NCBI RefSeq assembly: GCF_000292245.2
Contig: NZ_ALPT02000072.1
Coordinates: 1 to 20,902 of the forward strand
Direction: 5' to 3'
Length of the DNA stretch: 20,902 nucleotides
DNA from: Alkalihalobacillus alcalophilus ATCC 27647 = CGMCC 1.3604
GTDB lineage: Bacteria > Bacillota > Bacilli > Bacillales > Bacillaceae_D
Each line of letters starts with the position of its first letter. Within the stretch, counting starts at the first letter, position 1. The notes beneath the pieces were generated by a model. It did not search any database. It had not been told where the DNA came from and was given only the letters and a program-made list of their open reading frames with translations. Shown piece by piece: positions 8,645 through 15,836 of this stretch. The position numbers and the translations under genes are program-made.

Positions 8645-9724
8645 CTAACTCCTCTCGATTGGTAGCACACAGACTAATAAGAAACCATTTGAACGATCGC
8701 TCGTCAAACTACCTTTCAACGTACGGGCACGAATTTGCAAACTTCTAATCCCACTTCCATTATTCTCTTTCCTTTGAACCGTACCATTATCTTGAATACG
8801 TAATCTTACAATCGTATCCGTTACATCTAATTCAACATCCGTTTTAGTCGCATTACTATGCCTTGCAACATTTGTTAAAGCTTCCTTTAAAATAGCCTCC
8901 AGCAAAACCCATACATGAACCGGAACCAGATCCAAATCGCCTACATAACGAAAACCTATCTTCAATGGTTTCGCCTCTTCAACAATTCGTTCTAATCTCT
9001 CAATCCCGATAAAAGTAACAGGCGTCATATTATGAACGGTGTCCCTAAGTCTCTTTGTACTCCGATGTAACCTTTCTTTTACTTGAGCGAGCATTTCTTT
9101 CGCCCTTTCTGGATCATCAACAAGTTCGTAAGCCTGGAGGGCCAATAAGGAGCCGGTTAGATCATGCCCTAAATGATCATGAAGCTCTCGCGAAATTCGG
9201 TTACGCTCTTTTACTTCGGCCGCTTGGGCCACCTCACTATGGGCTTCTAACAGATCGAGCTTCACTTGCTCTAGCTCATATCGGCTCCTTCGCTCATTAT
9301 CAACCTCTAATAAGGACTCTCTACGATTTTTAATCGCATAGAAGGCAAACGCTCCAAAAAAGAGCGATTGTAGTAAGTACCAAAAGAGGCTGCCAGTTAA
9401 ATCACCTAATACTAGAGCAATCAATCCAATAGGAAATACAAATAACCATTTCCCTTTTAGAAAAGCTTCAAATAAAGGCATTGAAAGCCCAAAAACAAAA
9501 GCAGGGTAAGAAATGATAAAAACCAAACACATCACTATATCTATACTAACCGTCCATACAGGCATCAAATAGCGATAACGTAAACAAACCATAATCGCTA
9601 GTAAGATAATTAAAAGAAAACCCTCGATCCCATACTCCCCTACATACCAAAGATGTGTAAGAACTAATAAATTTAGAAATCGCCATCCATTTACAAACCA
9701 AATGGGGTCCTCCAATTTTTCCAT
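8645..9724 (-). CDS. HisKA_3-type sensor histidine kinase, intramembrane-sensing
   Basis: A 359-aa kinase with about five closely packed N-terminal membrane helices (about 10-130) and almost no extracytoplasmic sensor loop, then a coiled-coil linker and a HisKA_3 dimerisation/phosphoacceptor domain with H182 in RELHDHLGHDLTG. The ATPase domain follows, with N-box EALTNVARHS (N285) and G-box residues DNG (312-314) and GSGI (323-326). The start chosen is ATG at 9724, preceded by GAGGAG 9 nt upstream; a GTG at 9757 is in frame but lies inside a hairpin and has no ribosome binding site. It lies directly upstream of its response regulator and downstream of the ABC permeases, the arrangement of LnrJK/YvfTU-type systems that sense antibiotics or transporter activity. 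Confidence 0.94.
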   Translation of the reverse strand: MEKLEDPIWFVNGWRFLNLLVLTHLWYVGEYGIEGFLLIILLAIMVCLRYRYLMPVWTVSIDIVMCLVFIISYPAFVFGLSMPLFEAFLKGKWLFVFPIGLIALVLGDLTGSLFWYLLQSLFFGAFAFYAIKNRRESLLEVDNERRSRYELEQVKLDLLEAHSEVAQAAEVKERNRISRELHDHLGHDLTGSLLALQAYELVDDPERAKEMLAQVKERLHRSTKRLRDTVHNMTPVTFIGIERLERIVEEAKPLKIGFRYVGDLDLVPVHVWVLLEAILKEALTNVARHSNATKTDVELDVTDTIVRLRIQDNGTVQRKENNGSGIRSLQIRARTLKGSLTSDRSNGFLLVCVLPIERS

Positions 9725-9742
9725 CTCACACATCTCCTCTCG

Positions 9743-9775
9743 AAAAAAGTTATTCACATGTGGATAACTTTTTTT
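9743..9775 (-). promoter_or_regulatory. Hairpin with U-tract between permease and kinase genes; contains two inverted DnaA-box-like 9-mers
   Basis: AAAAAAGTTAT (9743-9753) pairs with ATAACTTTTTT (9764-9774) around CACATGTG, giving a long AT-rich stem with one mismatch and U-tracts on either strand. It begins right at the stop codon of the second permease and ends before the kinase ribosome binding site, so it could act as a partial terminator or RNA-processing site setting the ratio of transporter to two-component proteins. Its core also contains TTATTCACA (9750-9758) and, on the opposite strand, TTATCCACA (9767-9759), both exact matches to the DnaA-box consensus TTATNCACA. Confidence 0.55.
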
Positions 9776-10460
9776 ATTGGATCCTTCTTATACTACCTAA
9801 TATTAAAAAGATAACCGCGTATAATATAAGCATACCATTAACTAACAGAAAATCGCTCAAATCTTCTCCGATTACAATCCAATTTAACCCTTCCATTAGC
9901 CAATAAGTCGGGAAAATTACCGCTAACCTTGCTAACACATCCGGCATCATTTCGATCGGAATTAACAAGCCCCCCAATAAAGCGAATAAACTAATCATTG
10001 AGATAAAAATCAGAAAAGAAGTCTCTTTACTACGAAAAAAGGAGATCCAAGCTAACGCAAAAGCTAAAGCCATTAAACTAAAGGAAAGGAATAACCCAAA
10101 TAATAAAAATGGCTGATAGAGCTCTTGCCCATAAATCAGTCCACCATAAACAACTACAAAACTTTGAATGACCATAATGATAAAATAAGCAAGTAAATTT
10201 TGTGACAAATACTGAAAATGAGTGATCGGGGCAACTGCTAACCTTTTCACAACTCCTCTAGTACGATCTTCAAGAATAATACTCGTTAAACGCATACTAA
10301 CAAACAGAATTAAAATCCCAAAATACTGATAACCAAAAGGCAAAAGTGGCCAATATTCAGCTGCTGGTAAAAAGATACAAACAACGGGCGCTAACATTAA
10401 AAACAACATATTGGTTTTGTTTGAAAAGCTTCTCTTTAAGGCATACTGAAAAATCGTCAC
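9774..10460 (-). CDS. ABC-2-type permease (second permease of the export module)
   Basis: A 228-aa integral membrane protein with about six predicted helices and no ATPase or soluble domain, typical of a compact ABC-2 permease subunit. Characteristic features are the cytoplasmic coupling-type segment EDRTRGVVKRLAVAPITHFQY after the second helix and GGLLIPIEMMPDVL near the end of the transmembrane region. It starts with GTG, which overlaps the stop of the preceding permease (GTGA). It presumably forms a heterodimer with that permease and is powered by the ATPase encoded two genes upstream. Substrate unknown; an antimicrobial or lipid-like compound is plausible from the linked two-component system. 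Confidence 0.9.
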   Translation of the reverse strand: MTIFQYALKRSFSNKTNMLFLMLAPVVCIFLPAAEYWPLLPFGYQYFGILILFVSMRLTSIILEDRTRGVVKRLAVAPITHFQYLSQNLLAYFIIMVIQSFVVVYGGLIYGQELYQPFLLFGLFLSFSLMALAFALAWISFFRSKETSFLIFISMISLFALLGGLLIPIEMMPDVLARLAVIFPTYWLMEGLNWIVIGEDLSDFLLVNGMLILYAVIFLILGSIRRIQ

Positions 10461-11188
10461 TTTATTTTTCTCCTTCCGATCAAAAACATGATCATAAATG
10501 TCACAACAATTGCTCCTATTAAGATAAGGACATTAAACCATGCCTCACTTCCATTCCCCATTTGCTGATACCAAATCGCTTCTGCCGATAAAACGAGCGG
10601 ATTTATATACGTATTAACAAAGGTAAAGAAAGCATGATCGGGCATCGGGAAAAACAAACCAGCCAAAACAATAAATCCAACTCCATAAACCTCACTTAAT
10701 CTCTCAGCAATTTTGTAGTTTTTGACCGAAAAAACAAAGATTAAGCAAATAATGCTAGATAAAATCGCCATTAACGAGATGACAAATACAGCCCACAACC
10801 AACTTCCCCAGTTCACTCCTAATACGAGCTCGCTGTAAATAACTAAAATAAGACCGAGGATAATGGAATAGAGCGTTCCACACATTGAGATTGAAAAAGC
10901 GTACATCGTCCGATTAAACGGTAAGACCTGTATACGCTCCTTTCGTTCTGAGAAGAAATCGGGGTGTATATAAGCCATCACAACCACTCCTCCAAAAAAC
11001 TGAAAAGCAAGTGTCATTAAGATAGCTGATTCATTAATGATAGGTACGCCTGTTTCGGTTGTTGTACCTTTAAAGATAAAAGCAAAGACGGTAATTAATA
11101 CTAATGGGACAACCAATAAAAGCAATAAGGAAATATAATCTCGTAATAACCTTAAAGCCGTATAAGGTACAGTGGAAAGAACTCGCAT
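10457..11188 (-). CDS. ABC-2-type permease (first permease of the export module)
   Basis: A 243-aa membrane protein with about six hydrophobic segments. It shares the ABC-2 layout with the next gene: one N-terminal helix, a segment containing ERKERIQVLPFNRTMYA facing the cytoplasm, then four to five helices, with LAGLFFPMPD before the final helix. The sequence is diverged from the partner, consistent with a heterodimer. The ATG overlaps the stop of the ATPase gene (TAATG) and is preceded by GGGGGGAGAG. Both permeases are shorter than LnrM/LnrN of B. subtilis (about 390 aa), so this is not simply the linearmycin exporter. Confidence 0.9.
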   Translation of the reverse strand: MRVLSTVPYTALRLLRDYISLLLLLVVPLVLITVFAFIFKGTTTETGVPIINESAILMTLAFQFFGGVVVMAYIHPDFFSERKERIQVLPFNRTMYAFSISMCGTLYSIILGLILVIYSELVLGVNWGSWLWAVFVISLMAILSSIICLIFVFSVKNYKIAERLSEVYGVGFIVLAGLFFPMPDHAFFTFVNTYINPLVLSAEAIWYQQMGNGSEAWFNVLILIGAIVVTFMIMFLIGRRKIK

Positions 11189-12132
11189 TAGCTCTCCCCC
11201 CCATCTCTTAACTTTTTCCCTGTTAATGTTAGGAAAACATCCTCCAAGTTCGGTTTGTCTGCTTGAATACCTATGATCCCAACATGTTCTTTAACAATGG
11301 ACAAAATCCGGTCAAAATGCCCTGCACCAGCTGTAGAAATAACATGAATTTCGTTTCCAATCGTTGTGACTTGTTTAACTCCAGCTAAACCTTTAATTTG
11401 CTCCAATGGTACTTGTTCTGCATTGATGACTTCAATTTTTATTTTCTCTTCATGCTGAATGTTTTTAATTAACTCCTGCACTGTTCCTTCTGTAATAATT
11501 TGTCCTTGGTCCATAATCACAACTCTTGACGCAATCGCTTCGACTTCTTCCATATAATGAGTCGTATATAAAATCGTCGTCCCTCGTCTTTTTAATTCCC
11601 TAACTGCTTCTAAAATATGATTTCTCGATTGTGGATCAATTCCAACAGTTGGTTCATCCATAATCAAAAATTGAGGATGGTGGGTCAGGGCACAGGCAAT
11701 ATTTAAACGACGTTGCATCCCTCCCGAAAACTTAGTAGGAAGTTCTTTTGCATGTTCCGTCAAACCAACAAATTCCAACGCTTCCTCGACTCTTTTTTTA
11801 CGTAACTCCCCTTTTATTCCGTAAACACCGGCAAAGAAGTTAAGATTCTCCTTAGCCGTTAATTCAGGGAAAACGGTAATTTCTTGTGTCACAAGCCCTA
11901 ACTTTTCTTTATTTTTATTTTTAAAAGGCTGCTTCTCTTCATCAAAAAGCACAATCGTTCCTTGGTCAATTGGAACCATGCCCGTTAGGCTTTTAATAAG
12001 TGTTGTTTTACCAGCCCCGTTTGGTCCAAGTAACCCTATAATTTCGCCTTTTTGTATCTCTAAGTCAATATAATCCAACACCACTTTAGAACCATATCTT
12101 TTCACAATTCCTTGCATCGAAGCAATCGTCAT
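11188..12132 (-). CDS. ABC transporter ATP-binding protein (DrrA/LnrL-type exporter)
   Basis: A 314-aa ATPase with a complete nucleotide-binding domain: Walker A GPNGAGKT (36-43), Q-loop in LGLVTQE, signature SGGMQRR (136-142), Walker B FLIMDEP (155-161), D-loop and switch His192 (TTHYMEE). About 85 extra C-terminal residues form the regulatory extension seen in DrrA-type drug exporters, ending in LEDVFLTLTGKKLRD. The start chosen is ATG at 12132, with AAAGGGTGA 5-6 nt upstream; a GTG at 12141 would lie inside that site. It is the first gene of the operon ATPase-permease-permease-kinase-regulator, with overlapping or nearly overlapping junctions through the second permease. Confidence 0.96.
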   Translation of the reverse strand: MTIASMQGIVKRYGSKVVLDYIDLEIQKGEIIGLLGPNGAGKTTLIKSLTGMVPIDQGTIVLFDEEKQPFKNKNKEKLGLVTQEITVFPELTAKENLNFFAGVYGIKGELRKKRVEEALEFVGLTEHAKELPTKFSGGMQRRLNIACALTHHPQFLIMDEPTVGIDPQSRNHILEAVRELKRRGTTILYTTHYMEEVEAIASRVVIMDQGQIITEGTVQELIKNIQHEEKIKIEVINAEQVPLEQIKGLAGVKQVTTIGNEIHVISTAGAGHFDRILSIVKEHVGIIGIQADKPNLEDVFLTLTGKKLRDGGES

Positions 12133-12162
12133 TACAATCACCCTTTTCTTTATTGATTACCT

Positions 12163-12206
12163 TAAGTATGACAAGAAAGGGATATTGACAATAGTTACAT
12201 TTGTCA
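12163..12206 (-). promoter_or_regulatory. Candidate promoter and operator of the ABC-two-component operon
   Basis: An inverted repeat TGACAA-N9-TTGTCA occupies 12186-12206, with a third TGACAA copy at 12169-12174. On the minus strand TTGTCA (12191-12186) could be the -35 element, 17 nt before TACTTA (12168-12163), a poor -10. A good -35 with weak -10 and a dyad overlapping or just upstream fits a promoter activated by the NarL-type regulator encoded in this operon. The dyad is visible in the sequence; its role is inferred. Confidence 0.4.
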
Positions 12207-12225
12207 TCGAAATGTGCGGGAGGGC

Positions 12226-12511
12226 TTTTCATGACTAGTTATCGGTTATTCATACCTTAATCCCGCACAGCTCGGCTTTTTATTACCTATTCCGATTTAT
12301 TCGCACCCTAATTCCGCCCATTTCAAGTTTTCATTACCTATTCATGCTTATTCGCACTTTAATTCCGCCAACTCTGCTTTTTCATTACCTATTCCCACTT
12401 ATTCACACCTAATTCCGCTCATTTCAAGTTTTCATTACCTATTCATGCTTATTCGCACCTTAATTCCGCACTTCTCCCATTTTCAACCTATCCTCACTTA
12501 TCTACACTCAC
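12226..12511 (+). repeat. 51-bp tandem repeat array, locus B (five units plus a degenerate sixth)
   Basis: Units start at 12226 (diverged), 12277, 12328, 12379 (50 bp), 12429 and a degenerate partial at 12480. The shared core is TTTTCATTACCTATTC, then about five variable bases, then TTATTCGCACCCTAATTCCGC, then a variable tail of about ten bases. Units 2 and 4 (12328, 12429) are nearly identical, as are the ends of units 1 and 3, showing a second-order dimer duplication at about 101 bp. The last partial unit abuts the ligD stop codon. Stop codons interrupt the frames on both strands. The units are contiguous, with no unique spacers. Confidence 0.92.
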
Positions 12512-12514
12512 TGC

Positions 12515-14344
12515 TTACCTCCTTTTCCTTTGCTCTTTTAATACGATTAATTGTTCGATCACAGTTTGAAAGTTTTCCTTTTGTTCTTCTAGCTCACTCC
12601 GAAATGTGCGAAATGGATCCCCGTCACTTCGAATACGCTCTAAGACGTATTGAACGGTAAATAAATTCGGATTTAAATTATCATCGACCTCATCCCAATA
12701 TAAAGGAGTCGCAATTAACCCTCGCTCATGACCACGGGGCGAGTAAGGAGCTATAATCGTTTTCCCTTGATCATGTTGCAAATAATCAATATACAAGCGT
12801 CCGTTTCGATTTTTCTTTAATCGCTCCAACGTAAATAACTCTGGATTTTGCTCACAAATATATTCACTCACAAACTCACAAAATAATCTTGTCTCTCGAT
12901 AAGTGAATATCTCTTCTGGCAAAGGCAAATACAGTTGGATTCCCTTATTGCCAGACGTTTTCACAAAAGCATTAAGAGAGAACTGCTCAAAAACTTCTTT
13001 CATTTTTTTTGCTGCTGTTATCGCAAGTGAAAACTCATTCACACTAGGTGGATCGAGATCAAAGACAATCTCGCTTGGTTTTATTTGGTCTTTTTGTTGA
13101 AAGGGAATATGGAATTCCAATGCCAATTGATTGCCAAGCCATAGCAAGGTCTCAAGATCATTACAAAGAATATACTCAATCTCCTCCACGTTAAAAGTTT
13201 GAACAAACTCAGGAGCATAATCGGGACAGTTTTTTTGATAAAAGGCCTCACTATTCGCCCCATGTGGGTAACGTATCGTCGTTAATAGTCGGTCATTCAA
13301 AAATGGCAATAGATAAGGAAACATGTATTGCAAATAAGATAAATAGTCCTCTTTTAAAAGCTCTAATTTTGGCCATACCGGTTTATTTTCCCTTGTTACC
13401 TTTACTTGTTCTGGAAAAGGAGTAAGCTGTCTTTGCATGGTCTGCCACGTACACTCTTCAGGTACTTCTTCTAACAAAAACGAGTCAAATAATGGCTCCC
13501 GTAAATGTTTGCCATCAAATCCAATACAGCCGACCTTGACACAAATTGAAGGCGGTAGTTGCCATACTTCCTTTTGAATGAGCTCACCATTTTTTTGAAA
13601 AAGAGTCGACAATGTCCTCTTTTCTTCATTTGACATCCCATGTGAAAAGTTAACTACCTCAACTAATCTATCCCCTTTATAAACAACGCCTTTAAAATAG
13701 CCATTTTGTTTCTCATAACTCGTCACAATAACATGAACAAATCGATAATTTTTATATTTTAACCACTCTTGTGAGCGCATTTGCGTATATATGCTCTTCT
13801 TCTTTTTGGCAACAATTCCTTCACTAAAGTGAGCTTTCATAACTTGTGTAATCTCATCTAAATCGTTAAAGGTTTGAGTTAACTGCAAAACTTTTTGCTG
13901 TCCGATCGAACTAAAAAAAGCCGAAAGTTCTTTTTTTCGCACCGTTAAAGACTTCTCTTCAAGAGAAAGTCCTTTTTTTTCTAAAAAATCAAATGCCAAA
14001 AACTGAGTAGGCAATCGTTCGGAAAATTTCCTTATTTGACTTTTTGTTCTCAACTTTCCCCTTCGCTGTACAATTTTGAAATCACTATGATAAGGATTTA
14101 TTAAATAAACGAGCTCCCCATCTAAAATGAGTGGCAAAAAAGCTTTGATTTGTTCATACATCCGTTCACTATCTTTAATAATTTCAGGAAACATCGGAGA
14201 CAGGTCGTTTCCATTTCGGCTTAATAAACGGGGGATTTCCTCTTTCCATTCAAATAAACAACGAAAACCATCATATTTAATTTCATAAAGCCAATCATCA
14301 CCAATCGGCAATTCCGTAGTTGTCGTTAATAGCATTGGTTTCAA
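12515..14344 (-). CDS. ligD: NHEJ multifunctional DNA ligase/polymerase LigD
   Basis: Repairs double-strand breaks together with Ku. The 609-aa product has the Bacillus LigD layout (B. subtilis YkoU about 611 aa): ATP-dependent ligase first, primase-type polymerase second, no phosphoesterase domain. Ligase motifs: KYDG with adenylated K23, the DGELVY segment (E77), FLAFDFL (115-121), EGIVAKK (175-181) and WLKYKN (194-199). Polymerase motifs: DLDPPS (D429 and D431 as metal ligands), KTSGNKGIQLYLP (462-474) and YIDYLQ (D520), followed by SPRGHERGLIATPL. The start is TTG, with TAGGTGAG 6 nt upstream. It is divergent from ku across 95 bp. In B. subtilis the pair is made in the forespore under sigma-G; no convincing sigma-G promoter was found here. 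Confidence 0.97.
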   Translation of the reverse strand: MKPMLLTTTTELPIGDDWLYEIKYDGFRCLFEWKEEIPRLLSRNGNDLSPMFPEIIKDSERMYEQIKAFLPLILDGELVYLINPYHSDFKIVQRRGKLRTKSQIRKFSERLPTQFLAFDFLEKKGLSLEEKSLTVRKKELSAFFSSIGQQKVLQLTQTFNDLDEITQVMKAHFSEGIVAKKKKSIYTQMRSQEWLKYKNYRFVHVIVTSYEKQNGYFKGVVYKGDRLVEVVNFSHGMSNEEKRTLSTLFQKNGELIQKEVWQLPPSICVKVGCIGFDGKHLREPLFDSFLLEEVPEECTWQTMQRQLTPFPEQVKVTRENKPVWPKLELLKEDYLSYLQYMFPYLLPFLNDRLLTTIRYPHGANSEAFYQKNCPDYAPEFVQTFNVEEIEYILCNDLETLLWLGNQLALEFHIPFQQKDQIKPSEIVFDLDPPSVNEFSLAITAAKKMKEVFEQFSLNAFVKTSGNKGIQLYLPLPEEIFTYRETRLFCEFVSEYICEQNPELFTLERLKKNRNGRLYIDYLQHDQGKTIIAPYSPRGHERGLIATPLYWDEVDDNLNPNLFTVQYVLERIRSDGDPFRTFRSELEEQKENFQTVIEQLIVLKEQRKRR

Positions 14345-14439
14345 TTAAATCTCACCTATTCTTTTTATTACTAGCTTTTACTTGTGATACATAAATTATG
14401 AAGTTCTTCAACATATTAAGAAGAAAAGTAGGTGCCAAC

Positions 14440-15270
14440 ATGCATACAGTTTGGAAAGGTAGTATTAGCTTTGGTCTCGTAAACATTCCGATTAAACTTC
14501 ATACAGCAACAGAAAATAAAGACATTAAACTAAGACAACTTCACAAAAAATGTCACACTCCAATAAATTATCAAAAGGTTTGTCCAGACTGTGAGGAAGA
14601 AGTTCAGAATGAAGATATCGTCAAAGCATATGAATATGCCAAAAATAAATTTGTTGTTTTGGATCAGGAGGAATTGGAACAATTAAAAAAAGAACAAGAA
14701 GATAAAGCCGTCGAAATCATTGACTTTGTGAAATTAGAAGAGATTGATCCGATATATTTCGAAAAAAGCTATTTTCTTGCTCCTGATAGTGGTGGCGGAA
14801 AAGCGTATGGTTTATTACGAGCTGCTCTTGAAGAGTCAGGGAAAATTGGGATCGCAAAAATTATCATTCGTTCAAAGGAACAATTAGCGATTGTCAGAGT
14901 CTATAAAAACGGATTAATGATGGAAACGATTCATTTTCCAGACGAAGTACGAAATATCGAGGATGTTCCCAATTTACCTGAAGAACAAAAAATCGTAAAA
15001 AAAGAATTAGATGCTGCTCTTCTTTTAGTCGAACAATTAACGACTACATTTGATCCTGATAAGTATCATGATGAATATCGAACCGCCTTAATGGAATTAA
15101 TTGAAGAAAAGAAAACAGGGAAGAAAACCGTTACCCATACAGACAAAAAACAAACTGAATCAAATGTGACCGATATTATGTCTGCCTTGCAAGCATCCAT
15201 TGATAAAACCAAAAAGAAAAAACCAGCCGCAAAAAAGAAAACAACAACAAAAGCCAAAAAGAATGCTTAA
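14440..15270 (+). CDS. ku: Non-homologous end-joining protein Ku
   Basis: A 276-aa homodimeric DNA-end-binding protein that recruits LigD. The start at 14440 gives the canonical N-terminus MHTVWKGSISFGLVNIPIKL and has AGTAGGTG upstream; a longer reading from 14398 adds 14 residues not typical of the family. The Ku core (about 1-235) contains the family motif with CH..., KVCPDCEEEV and the segment KSYFLAPDSGGGKAYGLL. The C-terminal tail (about 250-276) is very rich in Lys and Ala/Thr, as in many bacterial Ku proteins, where it binds DNA and lets Ku slide inward from the end. It is transcribed away from ligD. The GC-rich hairpin at 15284-15314 follows the stop codon. Confidence 0.97.
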   Translation: MHTVWKGSISFGLVNIPIKLHTATENKDIKLRQLHKKCHTPINYQKVCPDCEEEVQNEDIVKAYEYAKNKFVVLDQEELEQLKKEQEDKAVEIIDFVKLEEIDPIYFEKSYFLAPDSGGGKAYGLLRAALEESGKIGIAKIIIRSKEQLAIVRVYKNGLMMETIHFPDEVRNIEDVPNLPEEQKIVKKELDAALLLVEQLTTTFDPDKYHDEYRTALMELIEEKKTGKKTVTHTDKKQTESNVTDIMSALQASIDKTKKKKPAAKKKTTTKAKKNA

Positions 15271-15283
15271 TTTGTCTTACTCG

Positions 15284-15314
15284 GCCAGCGGAATGCCCTA
15301 CGCATTCCGCTGGC
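15284..15314. repeat. Perfect 13-bp GC-rich inverted repeat after ku
   Basis: GCCAGCGGAATGC (15284-15296) and GCATTCCGCTGGC (15302-15314) are perfect complements separated by CCTAC. It begins 14 nt after the ku stop. The stem is strong enough to stabilise or help terminate the ku transcript, but no U-tract follows on either strand, so it is not a standard intrinsic terminator. It is clearly more GC-rich than the surrounding intergenic DNA, which also fits a small REP/MITE-like palindromic element. Confidence 0.7.
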
Positions 15315-15349
15315 TCCGCTTTGGTCAAAGAAAAAACTACTGAAGCCAT

Positions 15350-15652
15350 ATTCGAACCGTAATTAGGAGAATTCATGATTTTCATTACGTATTCCCCGTT
15401 TTTCGTACCTTAATTAAAGCAACCCTCGACTTTCATTACCTATTACCTCTTATTCGTACCGTAATTAACGCAACCCTCCATTTTCATTACCTATTCCCTG
15501 TTATTCGTACCCTAATTAAGGCAACCCTCCATTTTCATTACCAATCCCCTGTTATTCGTACCCTAATTAAGGCAATCCTCCATTTTCATTACCAATCCCC
15601 CGTTATTCGTACCCTAATTAAGAGAATCCTCCTGTTTCATTACCAATTACCG
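15350..15652 (+). repeat. 51-bp tandem repeat array, locus C (five full units with degenerate ends)
   Basis: Full units start at 15379, 15430, 15481, 15532 and 15583, each exactly 51 bp, with a half unit before (about 15350-15378) and a partial unit after (15634-15652). The core is TTTTCATTACCTATTCCC, TTATTCGTACCCTAATTAAG, then GCAACCCTCCA. The first half matches loci A and B; the tail (TAAGGCAACC instead of TCCGCC) defines a second subtype. Units 3-5 differ by only a few bases, indicating recent local duplication or homogenisation. All three frames on each strand are blocked by stop codons, so the array is non-coding. Confidence 0.93.
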
Positions 15653-15777
15653 TTCTCTTTTAGTCGTATGAGCGTTTTATATGGTTTGAGGTTTATTGCC
15701 TCAGTTCTCAGTTCTACTTCTTTTTGCCTCCCCTTAAAATATTGGAAATTCCTGCGTCTGATTCCTGCATTCATCCA

Positions 15778-15806
15778 TAGAAACGTCTCAAAGTCTCTTT
15801 TATACT
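15778..15806 (+). promoter_or_regulatory. Possible sigma-A promoter of the 102-aa gene
   Basis: TAGAAA (15778-15783, four of six matches to the -35 consensus), a 17-nt spacer, and TATACT (15801-15806, five of six matches to the -10 consensus). It would start transcription about 25 nt before the ribosome binding site at 15825-15831. Confidence 0.4.
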
Positions 15807-15836
15807 AAAAGATAGACAAATTAAAGGGTGATTGAA

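Noticed and set aside
12445..12660. 71-codon plus-strand frame overlapping array B and the 3' end of ligD
   Set aside because: It has no ribosome binding site and lies antisense to a well-conserved ligD; its composition simply mirrors the repeat units and ligD.
14390..14400. CATAAATTATG palindrome between ligD and ku as back-to-back sigma-G -10 elements
   Set aside because: The minus-strand reading CATAATT is close to the sigma-G -10 consensus, but no matching -35 element lies at proper spacing in either direction.
15176..15385. 69-codon minus-strand frame over the ku 3' end and the GC-rich hairpin
   Set aside because: It overlaps the Lys-rich ku tail in antisense and has no ribosome binding site or recognisable features.
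15379..15633. Protein-coding 17-residue repeat (51 is divisible by 3)
   Set aside because: Each unit contains stop codons in all three frames on both strands, for example TAA in TAATTAAG and its complement.
12226..15652. CRISPR arrays at the repeat loci
   Set aside because: The 51-bp units are similar along their whole length and directly abut; there are no unique spacers and no cas genes in the window.
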